Assembly: GCA_050948905.1 (NCBI GenBank)
Contig: JBMNES010000001.1
Span: 1,240,001-1,304,000, forward strand
Reading direction: 5' to 3'
DNA: 64,000 nucleotides
Source of the DNA: DTKD01 sp050948905
Lineage (GTDB): Bacteria; Armatimonadota; UBA5829
Shown: piece by piece, positions 35,581 to 42,749 of the stretch
How the letters are laid out: every line of letters starts with the position of its first letter
How positions within the stretch are numbered: position 1 is the first letter of the stretch
Position numbers and translations under genes: made by a program
Notes under the pieces: model-generated
What the model was told of the DNA's origin: nothing
What the model saw: only the letters and a program-made list of their open reading frames with translations
Database searches by the model: none

Positions 35581-35997
35581 ATGACAGCTATCACACACGC
35601 AAGAGAGGCAAAGCGCAAGGATGGGCAGATAATCTGCTATCCAATCGCCGCAGTAAAAATCCCCAAAGGAGCGCTGGTAAGCATCAACTCCAGCGGTTTT
35701 GCAACCAACGCCAGCGATACCGCATCTGAGACATTCGCAGGAGTCGCTTATGAAACCGTTGACAACTCCGCCGGCAATGCTGGGGATACTTCTATTAAAG
35801 TGCAGTCCACCGGCACATTCGTCTTCGTCGACGGCGGAGGCAACGGTGCGCAGACTGACGTCGGGGTGGCGTTTCACGTGGTGGATAATCAGACCGTCAC
35901 CGACGCCGCGACTACCGCAAACCTGGTCGCAGGGGTGGCTGTGGAGTCGATTTCCGCGACAGCAGTCAGAATCCGAATCGACAGGTACGCCAGTTAG
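35581..35997 (+). CDS. Capsid decoration / head-stabilising protein (DUF2190-like)
   Basis: AAAGGAG precedes the ATG. The 138-residue protein opens with TAITHAREAKRKDGQIICYP and a Gly/Ser/Thr/Val-rich beta sandwich, ending in an AVRIRIDRYAS strand. Size, composition and place just before the capsid gene match DUF2190 or gpD-like cement proteins that bind the outside of expanded heads. A homology search would be needed to name the exact family. Confidence 0.65.
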   Translation: MTAITHAREAKRKDGQIICYPIAAVKIPKGALVSINSSGFATNASDTASETFAGVAYETVDNSAGNAGDTSIKVQSTGTFVFVDGGGNGAQTDVGVAFHVVDNQTVTDAATTANLVAGVAVESISATAVRIRIDRYAS

Positions 35998-36032
35998 CAG
36001 GTGAATCGGCCACGGTTGCAGAAAAGTCTGGT

Positions 36033-36641
36033 ATGAAACTTCAGTATGTCGAATTGACCAGTATTAACGATAAATTGCTGCTGCCGTGGCTCGATTTGTA
36101 TGAGACCTCGTTTCCGCCGGAAGAGAAAATATTAGTCTCCAGGTTTCTCCGATATCTCGACCCCGATTTCGAAGAAGATGGTGTGCAAAACCACCTGGTC
36201 GCCGCAGTAAACGAACACGGGGAGTTTGTGGGACTAATGTTTTACCGCATCAGGTCGGCGACTGGCGCCTTTTCGCTTTGGTATCTGGCGACACTGCCGG
36301 AACTTCGAGGCAACGGGGTCGGAGCACAGTGCTACCTCGAGGTAGTGAGAAGGGCTCAGGAAAAAGGATCGCCGTTTGTTGTTTTTGAGGTGGAAGTGCC
36401 GGAGGCTTCACCAGACGCGGAACTGGCGCGCAGGAGAATAGGGTTCTACAGAAGATTAGGCGCGAAGCTGCTGGGCGGCATTCGACTTGTGCAAAAGATG
36501 GGGATCCACGCCAGTGAGGTGCAGATGAATGTTATGATACATCCGCTCACATCGATAACGCCTCAGCAGGCTTTTGACATTGCAGCCGAATATGTCGACA
36601 ACGAAGGCCTCAGCCAGATAGGAGAGTTGGCGCTGGATTAG
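36033..36641 (+). CDS. GNAT-family N-acetyltransferase
   Basis: The 202-residue protein has the GNAT fold: an N-terminal helix with YETSFPPEEK, the beta4 strand SLWYLATLPELRG, and the acetyl-CoA pyrophosphate loop RGNGVGAQCYL (motif A), then FVVFEVEVPEA and FYRRLGAKLL. The substrate is unknown. It is an unusual cargo between decoration and capsid genes. The ribosome site is weak, and a terminator follows directly, so it may be an add-on to the head operon. Confidence 0.82.
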   Translation: MKLQYVELTSINDKLLLPWLDLYETSFPPEEKILVSRFLRYLDPDFEEDGVQNHLVAAVNEHGEFVGLMFYRIRSATGAFSLWYLATLPELRGNGVGAQCYLEVVRRAQEKGSPFVVFEVEVPEASPDAELARRRIGFYRRLGAKLLGGIRLVQKMGIHASEVQMNVMIHPLTSITPQQAFDIAAEYVDNEGLSQIGELALD

Positions 36642-36672
36642 ACTCGCTGACAATCTTAAATCACATCAACCG

Positions 36673-36701
36673 GCCCGGTGCTATATGCGCCGGGCTTTTT
36701 T
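36673..36701 (+). terminator. Intrinsic terminator before capsid gene
   Basis: GCCCGG (36673-36678) pairs with CCGGGC (36690-36695), followed by six T. It isolates the GNAT gene from the capsid gene, so the latter should have its own promoter or rely on readthrough. Confidence 0.8.
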
Positions 36702-36741
36702 AATGCACCCTCAAATCTAGATTCAAACAGGAGAGATATGT

Positions 36742-37647
36742 ATGCCACTTACAAGATCGGATATGCCCAGGCTCCTTGAAGATGGGCTTAAAACAGTGTT
36801 TTTCGAGGCTCTGGATGCGGCAGCCGGGGATTATTCCCGCATCGCCACGGTCATAGGCTCCGAATCGGATCAGGAGGTCTATTCGTGGCTCGGCGCAGTG
36901 CCTGCAATCAGGGAGTTCACCGATGAGCGAATGCCGCTCGGGCTGCTTGAGCACGATTATACAATTCGCAATAAGACCTGGGAGTCTTCCATAGCGATAG
37001 AGAGAGCCGCGATTGAGGACGACAAGTATGGTCAGATCAAGCTGCGGGTGGTGTCGCTGGCGCGCGAGGCGAAGCGACATATCGACGAGCTTGTGTTCGG
37101 GCTGCTGAAAGATGGGTTCACCGGCAAGTGCTACGATGGCAAGGCGTTCTTTGCCACAGATCACGCTGAAGGGGATTCGGGAACACAGTCCAACAAGGGC
37201 ACCTCGGCGCTGTCCGCCAATTCGCTTCAGAGTGCGATTACGTCGATGATGAAGTTTCGTGATGATCGCGGCAAGCTGATGGGTGTAACCCCGGACATGC
37301 TGGTGGTGCCGCCGGATTTGCAGTGGGTCGCGATGGAACTGCTGGAGAGCACCTATTGGCCGGAGGAGGGCAGCTCCACCGCCAGGGCAGCCTCTAATGT
37401 GCTCAAAGGCAAGCTGGACCTACTCGTCTCCCCATATCTTACTGACGCCAACGACTGGTTCGTGCTTTCGACCAAAGGCGTGGTTAAGCCGATTATTCTC
37501 CAGAATCGCACGCCGGTAGAGTTTGCCGCGCTGGAAGCGGATTCGGAGAGCGGGTTTATGCGCGATGAGTACGTCTATGGCGTGCGCGCTCGGTATAACA
37601 CGGGGTACGGTCTCTGGCAGATGGCTTATGGCAGCCAGGTGTCGTAA
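36742..37647 (+). CDS. Major capsid protein, Mu gpT-type
   Basis: AGGAGAG precedes the ATG. The 301-residue protein follows Mu gpT: an N-terminal helix segment FFEALDAA, the YSWLGAVPAIREFTDER and YTIRNKTWESSIAIERAAIEDD spine, FFATDHAEGDSGTQSN, PDMLVVPPDLQWVAMELLES, and the C-terminal YGVRARYNTGYGLWQMAYGS. The fold is HK97-like. It forms the icosahedral shell, and nothing suggests truncation. Confidence 0.9.
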   Translation: MPLTRSDMPRLLEDGLKTVFFEALDAAAGDYSRIATVIGSESDQEVYSWLGAVPAIREFTDERMPLGLLEHDYTIRNKTWESSIAIERAAIEDDKYGQIKLRVVSLAREAKRHIDELVFGLLKDGFTGKCYDGKAFFATDHAEGDSGTQSNKGTSALSANSLQSAITSMMKFRDDRGKLMGVTPDMLVVPPDLQWVAMELLESTYWPEEGSSTARAASNVLKGKLDLLVSPYLTDANDWFVLSTKGVVKPIILQNRTPVEFAALEADSESGFMRDEYVYGVRARYNTGYGLWQMAYGSQVS

Positions 37648-37655
37648 TTAAACTG

Positions 37656-37675
37656 GGCCGGGCGATGTCCCGGCC
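37656..37675 (+). other. Hairpin after capsid gene
   Basis: GGCCGGG and CCCGGCC pair over a six-base loop directly after the capsid stop codon. No T-run follows; a partial transcription brake or RNA stabiliser that keeps capsid mRNA abundant over downstream genes would fit. Confidence 0.5.
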
Positions 37676-37710
37676 AAGATCACCTGTTAACGACAAGATA
37701 CGGAGGAGAT

Positions 37711-38073
37711 ATGGAGAATCTTAAAAACATAATGCCTGTGGCTGTGCATCTGGCATCCGGCGGCAGCGCCAGGGTTAGGATAGGTGGCCAGTCCGTGCCT
37801 CTTGAAGACATCAGCGACGGCAGCTTTGACGTGGAAGGCGGCACCGGATTTCGCCTGTTTTTTGTCAATGCTTCGGGCCTGATCGGGACAATGCTGATCG
37901 GATATGAGACTCCGTTGGACTTGTCCAATGCATCTCTTGTCACGAGCGATATGGAGATGCTCAGCGACGACGTGCCGGCGGGGACAACCGTATATTTTGC
38001 ACTGGTGGATGCCGATGGAGACCCGGTGCAGGGAGGCGAAGGCGACGTGCTGCACGTTTCGATTTATGGATAG
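37711..38073 (+). CDS. Unknown head-module protein
   Basis: CGGAGGAG precedes the ATG. The 120-residue product is predicted beta-rich (VRIGGQSVPLEDISDGSFDV, TVYFALVDADGDPV) with no signal peptide or helix bundle. Its place after the capsid gene and before the connector suggests a virion or assembly protein, such as a fibre-like decoration. I cannot assign a family. Confidence 0.55.
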   Translation: MENLKNIMPVAVHLASGGSARVRIGGQSVPLEDISDGSFDVEGGTGFRLFFVNASGLIGTMLIGYETPLDLSNASLVTSDMEMLSDDVPAGTTVYFALVDADGDPVQGGEGDVLHVSIYG

Positions 38074-38082
38074 GAGGTACAG

Positions 38083-38514
38083 ATGGCGATTTCAATCACA
38101 GCCGCTGAAGTCAAACGAAAAGCCGGCATAGATTCGTCGGATACAACCTACGACACCGCTATAGCCGCTCTTATCTCCGAGATGCAGGGGCCTGTTGAGT
38201 ATTCTATAGCTGACATATATCTAAACGATACGGCCAACAGCAAGCTGCAGGCGACGCTGAAGCTCGGGATGCTCGAGATCATTTCAGGTGAATTTATCGA
38301 GCAAATGCGGCGGGAGATCGGAGCGACAGAGCAGTTCGGCATCGCGGGAGTTACCATAGGGCCTTGCAGTGTGAGCGGTGTCGAGATGATGCGACAGGGT
38401 GCATCGAGGCTGGCGCCATATCTTAAAAGCGCACTTCCTATGGATTTCGACACACATTGCCTGAGCACGACCACCAGCGCAGATACGATTTTCTCGCTGG
38501 ATAAGGAGGTGTAG
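38083..38514 (+). CDS. Head-tail connector (gp6-like adaptor)
   Basis: AGGAGG precedes the ATG. The 143-residue protein begins with ITAAEVKRKAGIDSSDTTYDTAIAALISE, the helical opening of gp6/gp15-like adaptor proteins that bind below the portal, and continues with helices suited to a dodecameric ring. It is followed by a compact joining protein. In a tailed phage the adaptor would be the interface to a tail, but no tail gene follows here. Confidence 0.6.
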   Translation: MAISITAAEVKRKAGIDSSDTTYDTAIAALISEMQGPVEYSIADIYLNDTANSKLQATLKLGMLEIISGEFIEQMRREIGATEQFGIAGVTIGPCSVSGVEMMRQGASRLAPYLKSALPMDFDTHCLSTTTSADTIFSLDKEV

Positions 38515-38517
38515 CAG

Positions 38518-38826
38518 ATGCGATTTGCCGAACGGTTTGCAAGCAAATTAGATCGCTTCGGCGAGGAGTATAGCTTAAGCGGTGATACCTATTTAGGGAT
38601 GTTTAAGTTGTTGGATATCGGCAATATGAGCCTGTATCTAGACGACATCGAGCGCATGGGCGTCACCCATCCAGCCCTGCTTTTGGCCACCAAACCGGAT
38701 GTCTCTATTGGCATTGGAGACACCATTACACGCAGCGGCCAAAACTACACCGTCCTCAAAACAGCAATCCATTATATCGCCGGCATTGCAATCGTCAGAA
38801 TTGCAATTCTTAACCAGTCACACTGA
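38518..38826 (+). CDS. Head closure / tail-joining-like protein
   Basis: AAGGAGG precedes the ATG. The 102-residue protein is short and beta-rich (IGIGDTITRSGQNYTVLKTAIH and IAGIAIVRIAIL), a pattern seen in head-closure proteins of the gp16/Neck2 type that contain a DTI..GG.Y.V-like barrel. Position after the adaptor supports it. It could instead act as a plug for a tail-less head. The family was not confirmed. Confidence 0.5.
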   Translation: MRFAERFASKLDRFGEEYSLSGDTYLGMFKLLDIGNMSLYLDDIERMGVTHPALLLATKPDVSIGIGDTITRSGQNYTVLKTAIHYIAGIAIVRIAILNQSH

Positions 38827-38856
38827 TCGATACCCGTTAACCAACAAGGAGTCTCT

Positions 38857-39183
38857 ATGATCGGAATAGAAAAAGTACCTGCACACGACTGGATTACGCT
38901 CGCAGTAGGCGTCACCGGTGCGCTGACGACCTATATGAGCCAGAAAAACAGGCTGCCGCGATGGGCGCGGAAGTGGCTCAAGCGCATTGGAACGAACCGA
39001 ATCGCCGATGCAATCGAACGAGCAGGCGCGATAGCGGAACTTTCGCCGGACGAGCGCCGCCAACAGGCTGTTATCTATCTGCAGAAGCTGTGTGTGGCGG
39101 AGTTGGGGTTCCCAGTACCACAGAGCATAGCGAACCTGCTTGTGGAACATATATATCAACAGTGGAAAAGAGCAAGGAGATAA
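38857..39183 (+). CDS. Putative holin (LLH-like)
   Basis: AAGGAG precedes the ATG. The 108-residue protein has one N-terminal membrane helix (about residues 10-30, DWITLAVGVTGALTTYM), a basic segment (RLPRWARKWLKR), and a helical C-terminus (AIAELSPDERRQQAVIYLQKL) similar in layout to LLH-type holins. It overlaps the amidase start by one base (TAATG), and holin-endolysin coupling is common. Holins make membrane holes that release the endolysin at lysis time. Confidence 0.6.
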   Translation: MIGIEKVPAHDWITLAVGVTGALTTYMSQKNRLPRWARKWLKRIGTNRIADAIERAGAIAELSPDERRQQAVIYLQKLCVAELGFPVPQSIANLLVEHIYQQWKRARR

Positions 39184-39767
39184 TGGCTGATACCGCAAAG
39201 AAGCAGTATTTGATCGCCCTGGATGCAGGTCACGGCGCCGACCGTGGCCTGCCTCATACAGGTTGCGCAGCTAATGGAATGGTCGAAGACGAGCTTGTAT
39301 TAGACTTCGTCACCCGAATCGGCCACCATATTCGCCTGGCAGGTCATAAAACGGTAATCACCAGACCGACCATGAAGCTCGTTGAGCTAGGCTCGCGTGG
39401 AAAGATGGCGATAGAGGCCGGATGCGATATGTTTGTCTCCGTTCACGCAAATGCCGGGCCTGCGACTGCAAATGGCGTCGAGGTATTTGCGGCTAAAGGT
39501 GATGAACGAAGCTACGCCATTGCCACGCAGCTCTCGGACCGCCTGTCGAAGCACGACTTGCGAAACCGGGGGCCGAAGTGGGACTCTCAGAGCCAGCACC
39601 CGCGTTTGAGGGTGCTGCAGGATACGTATCGATATCTGCCCGCGGTGTTGCTGGAGATCGGGTTTCTGACGAACGCCCACGACTCTGCTTTGCTGAAGGA
39701 CAAATATTGGAGAGAGCGAATATCCATTGATACAGCCGAAGGTATTATCGCGTCCCTGGCGAAGTGA
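39183..39767 (+). CDS. N-acetylmuramoyl-L-alanine amidase (endolysin, Amidase_3)
   Basis: The 194-residue zinc enzyme cleaves the bond between MurNAc and the stem peptide. Zinc ligands are H17 in ALDAGHG, an acidic residue around E35-E37, and H88 in SVHANAG; the catalytic Glu is in VLLEIGFLTN near the C-terminus. It has no signal peptide, so it needs the holin encoded upstream. It is a compact single domain without a wall-binding module. Confidence 0.9.
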   Translation: MADTAKKQYLIALDAGHGADRGLPHTGCAANGMVEDELVLDFVTRIGHHIRLAGHKTVITRPTMKLVELGSRGKMAIEAGCDMFVSVHANAGPATANGVEVFAAKGDERSYAIATQLSDRLSKHDLRNRGPKWDSQSQHPRLRVLQDTYRYLPAVLLEIGFLTNAHDSALLKDKYWRERISIDTAEGIIASLAK

Positions 39768-40591
39768 TATTGGAACAACAGATATGGGTGAGCCGTAGAA
39801 ATGTAATGATGGACGAAAGACTTGACTCCGACAACACAACCCCGTCTAAGAAGCGATTTAACTCCGCAAGGCTGTATAGCGCGATAGTAACAGGCGTATT
39901 GTTGCTGATGTGTGGCATAAGCGTGCGTATTTTCCCTATGAACAGCGCCATCAGGATATTGCTGATAGCGACATTGCTGAGCTGCATATTCACGGGCCTG
40001 GTGTTTTTGTATACTGGAATCGGAAGAAGAAACGCCGCAGTGTGGCCGACGGTGTTTTTTGCGGCTTTGTTTATTGTGTGGGCGGTGCTGGGCAGCAAGC
40101 CGCCGGATATCAATTCCCTGCGCCGCACCTATTATAAACGGCTCCATGCGTTCGTCGGCACCCCGTATCAAGTTAACGGCGAGACGACTTTGGGCATTGA
40201 TTCCGCAGGGCTTGCCAGGGCTGCGCTGTGGCAGGCTATGGTGCGTCAGGGGGTTAAGGAGTTTAACCCCCGCCTTCTGGGCACACGTTTCTGGCACTTT
40301 TGGTGGCATGACGTCGATGCGGCGGACATTGATCGCGGTAAGTATGGCTACACCCGCCTGATCGGCCACGCCGATAAGCTCGCCGGGTTTGATACTGATA
40401 CTATCAAACTTGGAGATATGGCCATTGCCGATGGCAGGCACGTAATGATCTACTGCGGCAAAGGGCAGTGGATAGAAGCCAGTGAAATAGACGGAAAAGT
40501 GGTCATCAACAAGGCCCCGGCAAACTCCAGGCGGAAATGGTTCAACAGACCTGTGCGCCTGATCCGCTGGTGCATTTTCGACAAGTGGTAA
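39764..40591 (+). CDS. Membrane-anchored NlpC/P60-like protein lacking the catalytic Cys
   Basis: The start is a GTG overlapping the amidase stop by 4 bp (GTGA); the ATG at 39806 is an alternative. Three membrane helices (about residues 38-110) precede an NlpC/P60-like domain: TPYQVNGETTLGIDSAGLAR matches the usual GIDCSGLVR-type motif, but residue 147 is Ser (codon TCC) where Cys is the nucleophile. The His (H226 in ADGRHVMIYCGKG) and third residue (E238) are present. It may bind peptidoglycan without cutting it, act through Ser, or have lost function. Placement after holin and amidase points to lysis or wall control. Confidence 0.7.
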   Translation: MILEQQIWVSRRNVMMDERLDSDNTTPSKKRFNSARLYSAIVTGVLLLMCGISVRIFPMNSAIRILLIATLLSCIFTGLVFLYTGIGRRNAAVWPTVFFAALFIVWAVLGSKPPDINSLRRTYYKRLHAFVGTPYQVNGETTLGIDSAGLARAALWQAMVRQGVKEFNPRLLGTRFWHFWWHDVDAADIDRGKYGYTRLIGHADKLAGFDTDTIKLGDMAIADGRHVMIYCGKGQWIEASEIDGKVVINKAPANSRRKWFNRPVRLIRWCIFDKW

Positions 40592-40696
40592 TCCTCACAT
40601 TTAAAAAATTTTCCCTCATACTTCTGGTTGAATCTGCCGAAAATGCTTCCTGTAGACACTTCAATAAATAAGGGTGTGCGACCAGGAGGTTTGGCA

Positions 40697-40903
40697 GTGA
40701 ACTCTGAATGGTTCGATTATATTGAGGACGATGCAGCAGATAGCCAGGAAAGCTCATTCTACTGTCCCTACACAAACACCGATAAGTGCGCGCTGTTACT
40801 CAAGGGCTTGCAGCCGCAGGAGCTTTGCAGCGTATTGGAATGCCCCCAACTCAAATTGATCAAGCACGATCACCGATCCAGGAAAAAACATCGCGCTGCG
40901 TAG
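40697..40903 (+). CDS. Small unknown acidic, Cys-containing protein
   Basis: AGGAGG lies seven bases before the GTG at 40697. The 68-residue product begins VNSEWFDYIEDDAADSQESS, has Cys at CPYTNTDKC and in ELCSVLEC (four in total, possible metal site), and ends in a basic HDHRSRKKHRAA tail. I recognise no family. It could be the last gene of the phage-derived island or a host gene. Confidence 0.5.
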   Translation: MNSEWFDYIEDDAADSQESSFYCPYTNTDKCALLLKGLQPQELCSVLECPQLKLIKHDHRSRKKHRAA

Positions 40904-40940
40904 GCTCGTATAGGATATAACATCAGAAGTACAAGGCCAC

Positions 40941-40977
40941 GCCCGGCCCAGGCAGTTTATGCCTTTTTGAGCCGGGC
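40941..40977 (+). other. Nested hairpins
   Basis: GCCCGGC (40941-40947) pairs with GCCGGGC (40971-40977) around an inner hairpin AGGCA-gttta-TGCCT (40950-40964) followed by TTTT. The inner part could be a weak terminator for the 68-residue gene; the outer pairing could be an antiterminator or transcript end. No gene lies in 40904-41051. Confidence 0.45.
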
Positions 40978-41051
40978 GGCGAGGAGAGTATGAGTTGTGC
41001 GCTATTCACTTGGTTGTGGATATATTAGTGGCGCTCACCTCCTTTGGGCTA

Positions 41052-41246
41052 TTACGATAAAGCGGTGATGTTGGTTATGCGATCCAGCCAGATGTCGTCG
41101 ACATCCCCAATCAAACAGGCCCCATACATCGGCACATAACTGACGTCGTGAACGTGCAGGATTTGTGTGTGGGGTTTACCGTGTCGGTCGTTGAATGTGA
41201 CAGTGCAGTTCTTGCCTAGATAGTTTTTTGCCTCGGGTATCAGCAT
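41052..41246 (-). CDS. Small protein controlled by c-di-GMP riboswitch, unknown
   Basis: GGAGGCGG precedes the ATG at 41246. The 64-residue protein has an alternating beta pattern: NYLGKNCTVTFNDRHGKPH, ILHVHDVSYVPMYGACLI, DVDDIWLDRITNITAL. This looks like a small SH3-like barrel ending in an acidic IWLDRI motif, a PilZ-free candidate effector. No signal peptide or membrane helix is present. A GEMM-I riboswitch lies 125 bp upstream and would make its level respond to c-di-GMP. I cannot name the family. Confidence 0.7.
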   Translation of the reverse strand: MLIPEAKNYLGKNCTVTFNDRHGKPHTQILHVHDVSYVPMYGACLIGDVDDIWLDRITNITALS

Positions 41247-41371
41247 CGTGTCCGCCTCCAATATTGCCGGTAATGTCAAGAAGCCGAGCCACCAAGGCGA
41301 ATTGCCTGAAATCAAAGACCGCCTAACTGAGCAGGTGACACACACCTGCCTGTGACAGTCGCTGATCACGG

Positions 41372-41517
41372 GCAACTCCTACTTCGGCGGCTCGGCCAAC
41401 ATACCGCGGCGGCGTTGATGACGGGTATTTTATGGACCACCCTTCGCTGCCCGGCTTAGTCCCGATAGCTTTGCGTCCTCCGGTTTCCCGAAGTTTGCCT
41501 TTATCATCAGTAGTTGC
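41372..41517 (-). promoter_or_regulatory. Cyclic di-GMP-I (GEMM) riboswitch
   Basis: On the minus strand the conserved pieces appear in order: AAAGGCAAAC, the P2 hairpin CTTCGG-GAAA-CCGGAG, GGACGCAAAGC, CGGGACTAAG, a P3 arm, and GGCCGAGCCGCCGAAG. These match the c-di-GMP-I consensus (GGCAAAC...GACGCAAAGC...CTAA...GCCGGGTTGCCGAA) with few changes. P1 can form between GCAACTACT (41517-41509) and AGTAGG-AGTTGC (41383-41372). A GCAGGTG/CACCTGC hairpin at about 41326-41350 is a possible expression platform. The ligand could also be cGAMP, as for GEMM-Ib. Confidence 0.82.
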
Positions 41518-41691
41518 TTCCATATAGGTTATGCCACCTCAACAATTGTCTGTCACTGGCGAGATTACGGGTTTTGCGGATATTCATTGCAAAATATATT
41601 GTCCACATGATAGACTTCCTCCGGAATCCTGCGTCTTATACATCGGAATCAAATCACGGCCGTCAGTGGCCAATTTTAGGAAGAGGTGGAT

Positions 41692-42276
41692 ATGAACCAA
41701 GCAGAAGCGACTCTCGACGCGAAAGAAAGGATGTTCAGGACTTTCACCTGGTTGCGGGTGCCTTTGATGACTCTGGCATTCTTCGCTGTTCTCGCGTTTA
41801 TTCATGACCTTAGGATGTTCTGGTATGGTGCGCCGGTCGTGTTGTTCGGCGAACTCATACAGATGTGGGCAAGTTCGCAGCTGCTTAAGGATCGCCACCT
41901 TACGATATCTGGGCCATATTCGCACGTGCGCAATCCGATGTATATCGGCCGTTTTGTGTTGGGCCTGGGGTTCTTTATTATGATAGCAAACCCGTATGTT
42001 GTTGCGGGATATGTGGTGTTGTTCGCTATTTACGCACATCTCAGAGTTGGCCGCGAAGAGGCCAGGCTCAAAGTCATATTTAAGCCGGACTATCAGCATT
42101 ACTGCTCCGAGATCAGGCGCTGGCTGCCCAGGCTCAAACCTTACTCTCGATCCGAAGCTAAAAATGCCAGTTGGAAACAGTTGTGCGCAAATCATGAGAA
42201 TATCAACTTGATGGTCGTGATTTTTGTGTTGGCGCTTACGTATCTGCGCATCACCCACATAAGCTGGACACCGTAG
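41692..42276 (+). CDS. Isoprenylcysteine carboxyl methyltransferase-like membrane protein
   Basis: AAGAGGTGG precedes the ATG. The 194-residue protein has four to five membrane helices, a GPYSHVRNPMYIGRF motif (the S-adenosylmethionine-binding site of the ICMT/PEMT family), REEARLKVIFKPDYQHYCSEI with the conserved Glu and Tyr, and a final helix. In bacteria such proteins methylate lipids, thiols or proteins; the substrate here is unknown. It is divergent from the riboswitch-controlled gene. Confidence 0.8.
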   Translation: MNQAEATLDAKERMFRTFTWLRVPLMTLAFFAVLAFIHDLRMFWYGAPVVLFGELIQMWASSQLLKDRHLTISGPYSHVRNPMYIGRFVLGLGFFIMIANPYVVAGYVVLFAIYAHLRVGREEARLKVIFKPDYQHYCSEIRRWLPRLKPYSRSEAKNASWKQLCANHENINLMVVIFVLALTYLRITHISWTP

Positions 42277-42341
42277 TTCGAAGTTTAGACCTCAGCACAG
42301 TCTAGGTATAGCCTATTCATCGGAAATAAAGGGGCCATGAT

Positions 42342-42710
42342 GTGCGCAACGACGAGGTCTTTACAACCTGGATCACGAACCTTGATGATCTCCCGGTGGC
42401 CGTAGTTTACCTGTGTGGCGAATTGGACGCATCCAGCGTGCCCGCGCTGCTGGGTGACCTGTATGAGGTAATCAACGGCTACCGAAGCATCATGTTCGAC
42501 GCGCACCTGCTCTCGTATATCGACAACACTGGCCTGAGCGCGCTGGCCTCCATCAAACAAGCCGCCCAGAACCGTGGTCGCGGCGTCTGCATTGTCGGCG
42601 CGCACGGCCTTTTGGAAAAAATCCTCTCTGCTCCGAGCGCGGATGTGGAGTTTAAGCGTTATCAGACGACGGAAGAGGCTATGGCGGAGGTTAAGACGCC
42701 TGGATGGTGA
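42342..42710 (+). CDS. STAS-domain (anti-anti-sigma-like) protein
   Basis: AAAGGGG precedes the GTG. The 122-residue protein is one STAS domain: VAVVYLCGELDASSVPALLGDL, then the switch loop YIDNTGLSAL, where Thr replaces the usual phosphorylated Ser (D-S/N-x-G pattern), and GVCIVGAH. It probably binds a Ser/Thr kinase-type anti-sigma factor, a phosphatase or a sigma regulator elsewhere; none is in the window. A 12-bp hairpin follows. Confidence 0.85.
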   Translation: MRNDEVFTTWITNLDDLPVAVVYLCGELDASSVPALLGDLYEVINGYRSIMFDAHLLSYIDNTGLSALASIKQAAQNRGRGVCIVGAHGLLEKILSAPSADVEFKRYQTTEEAMAEVKTPGW

Positions 42711-42711
42711 G

Positions 42712-42738
42712 CAGGCCGGACGAAAATCGTCCGGCCTG
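42712..42738 (+). terminator. Bidirectional hairpin between convergent genes
   Basis: CAGGCCGGACGA and TCGTCCGGCCTG form a perfect 12-bp stem with an AAA loop, just after the STAS stop and before the end of the convergent giant gene. It lacks a T-run, so termination would be through the strong stem or Rho. Confidence 0.6.
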
Positions 42739-42749
42739 AGTGTCAAAGG

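Larger units (their letters stand above)
30750..40591 (+). mobile_element. Phage-derived head, packaging and lysis island without tail genes
   Basis: Thirteen plus-strand genes encode small and large terminase, DUF935 portal, protease/scaffold, decoration protein, GNAT enzyme, Mu-type capsid, an unknown, two connector proteins, holin, amidase and an NlpC-like membrane protein; one membrane protein gene is on the minus strand. Gene order within the head module follows Mu-like phages. Tail tube, sheath, tape measure, baseplate, fibres, integrase, MuA/MuB transposase, repressor and replication genes are absent on both sides. Dispersed host-type repeats lie between the first genes. I infer an old, possibly functional domesticated element rather than a complete prophage. 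Confidence 0.85.

Noticed and set aside
30750..40591. Complete Mu-like prophage
   Set aside because: No transposase, tail, repressor or end sequences; only the head and lysis parts are present.
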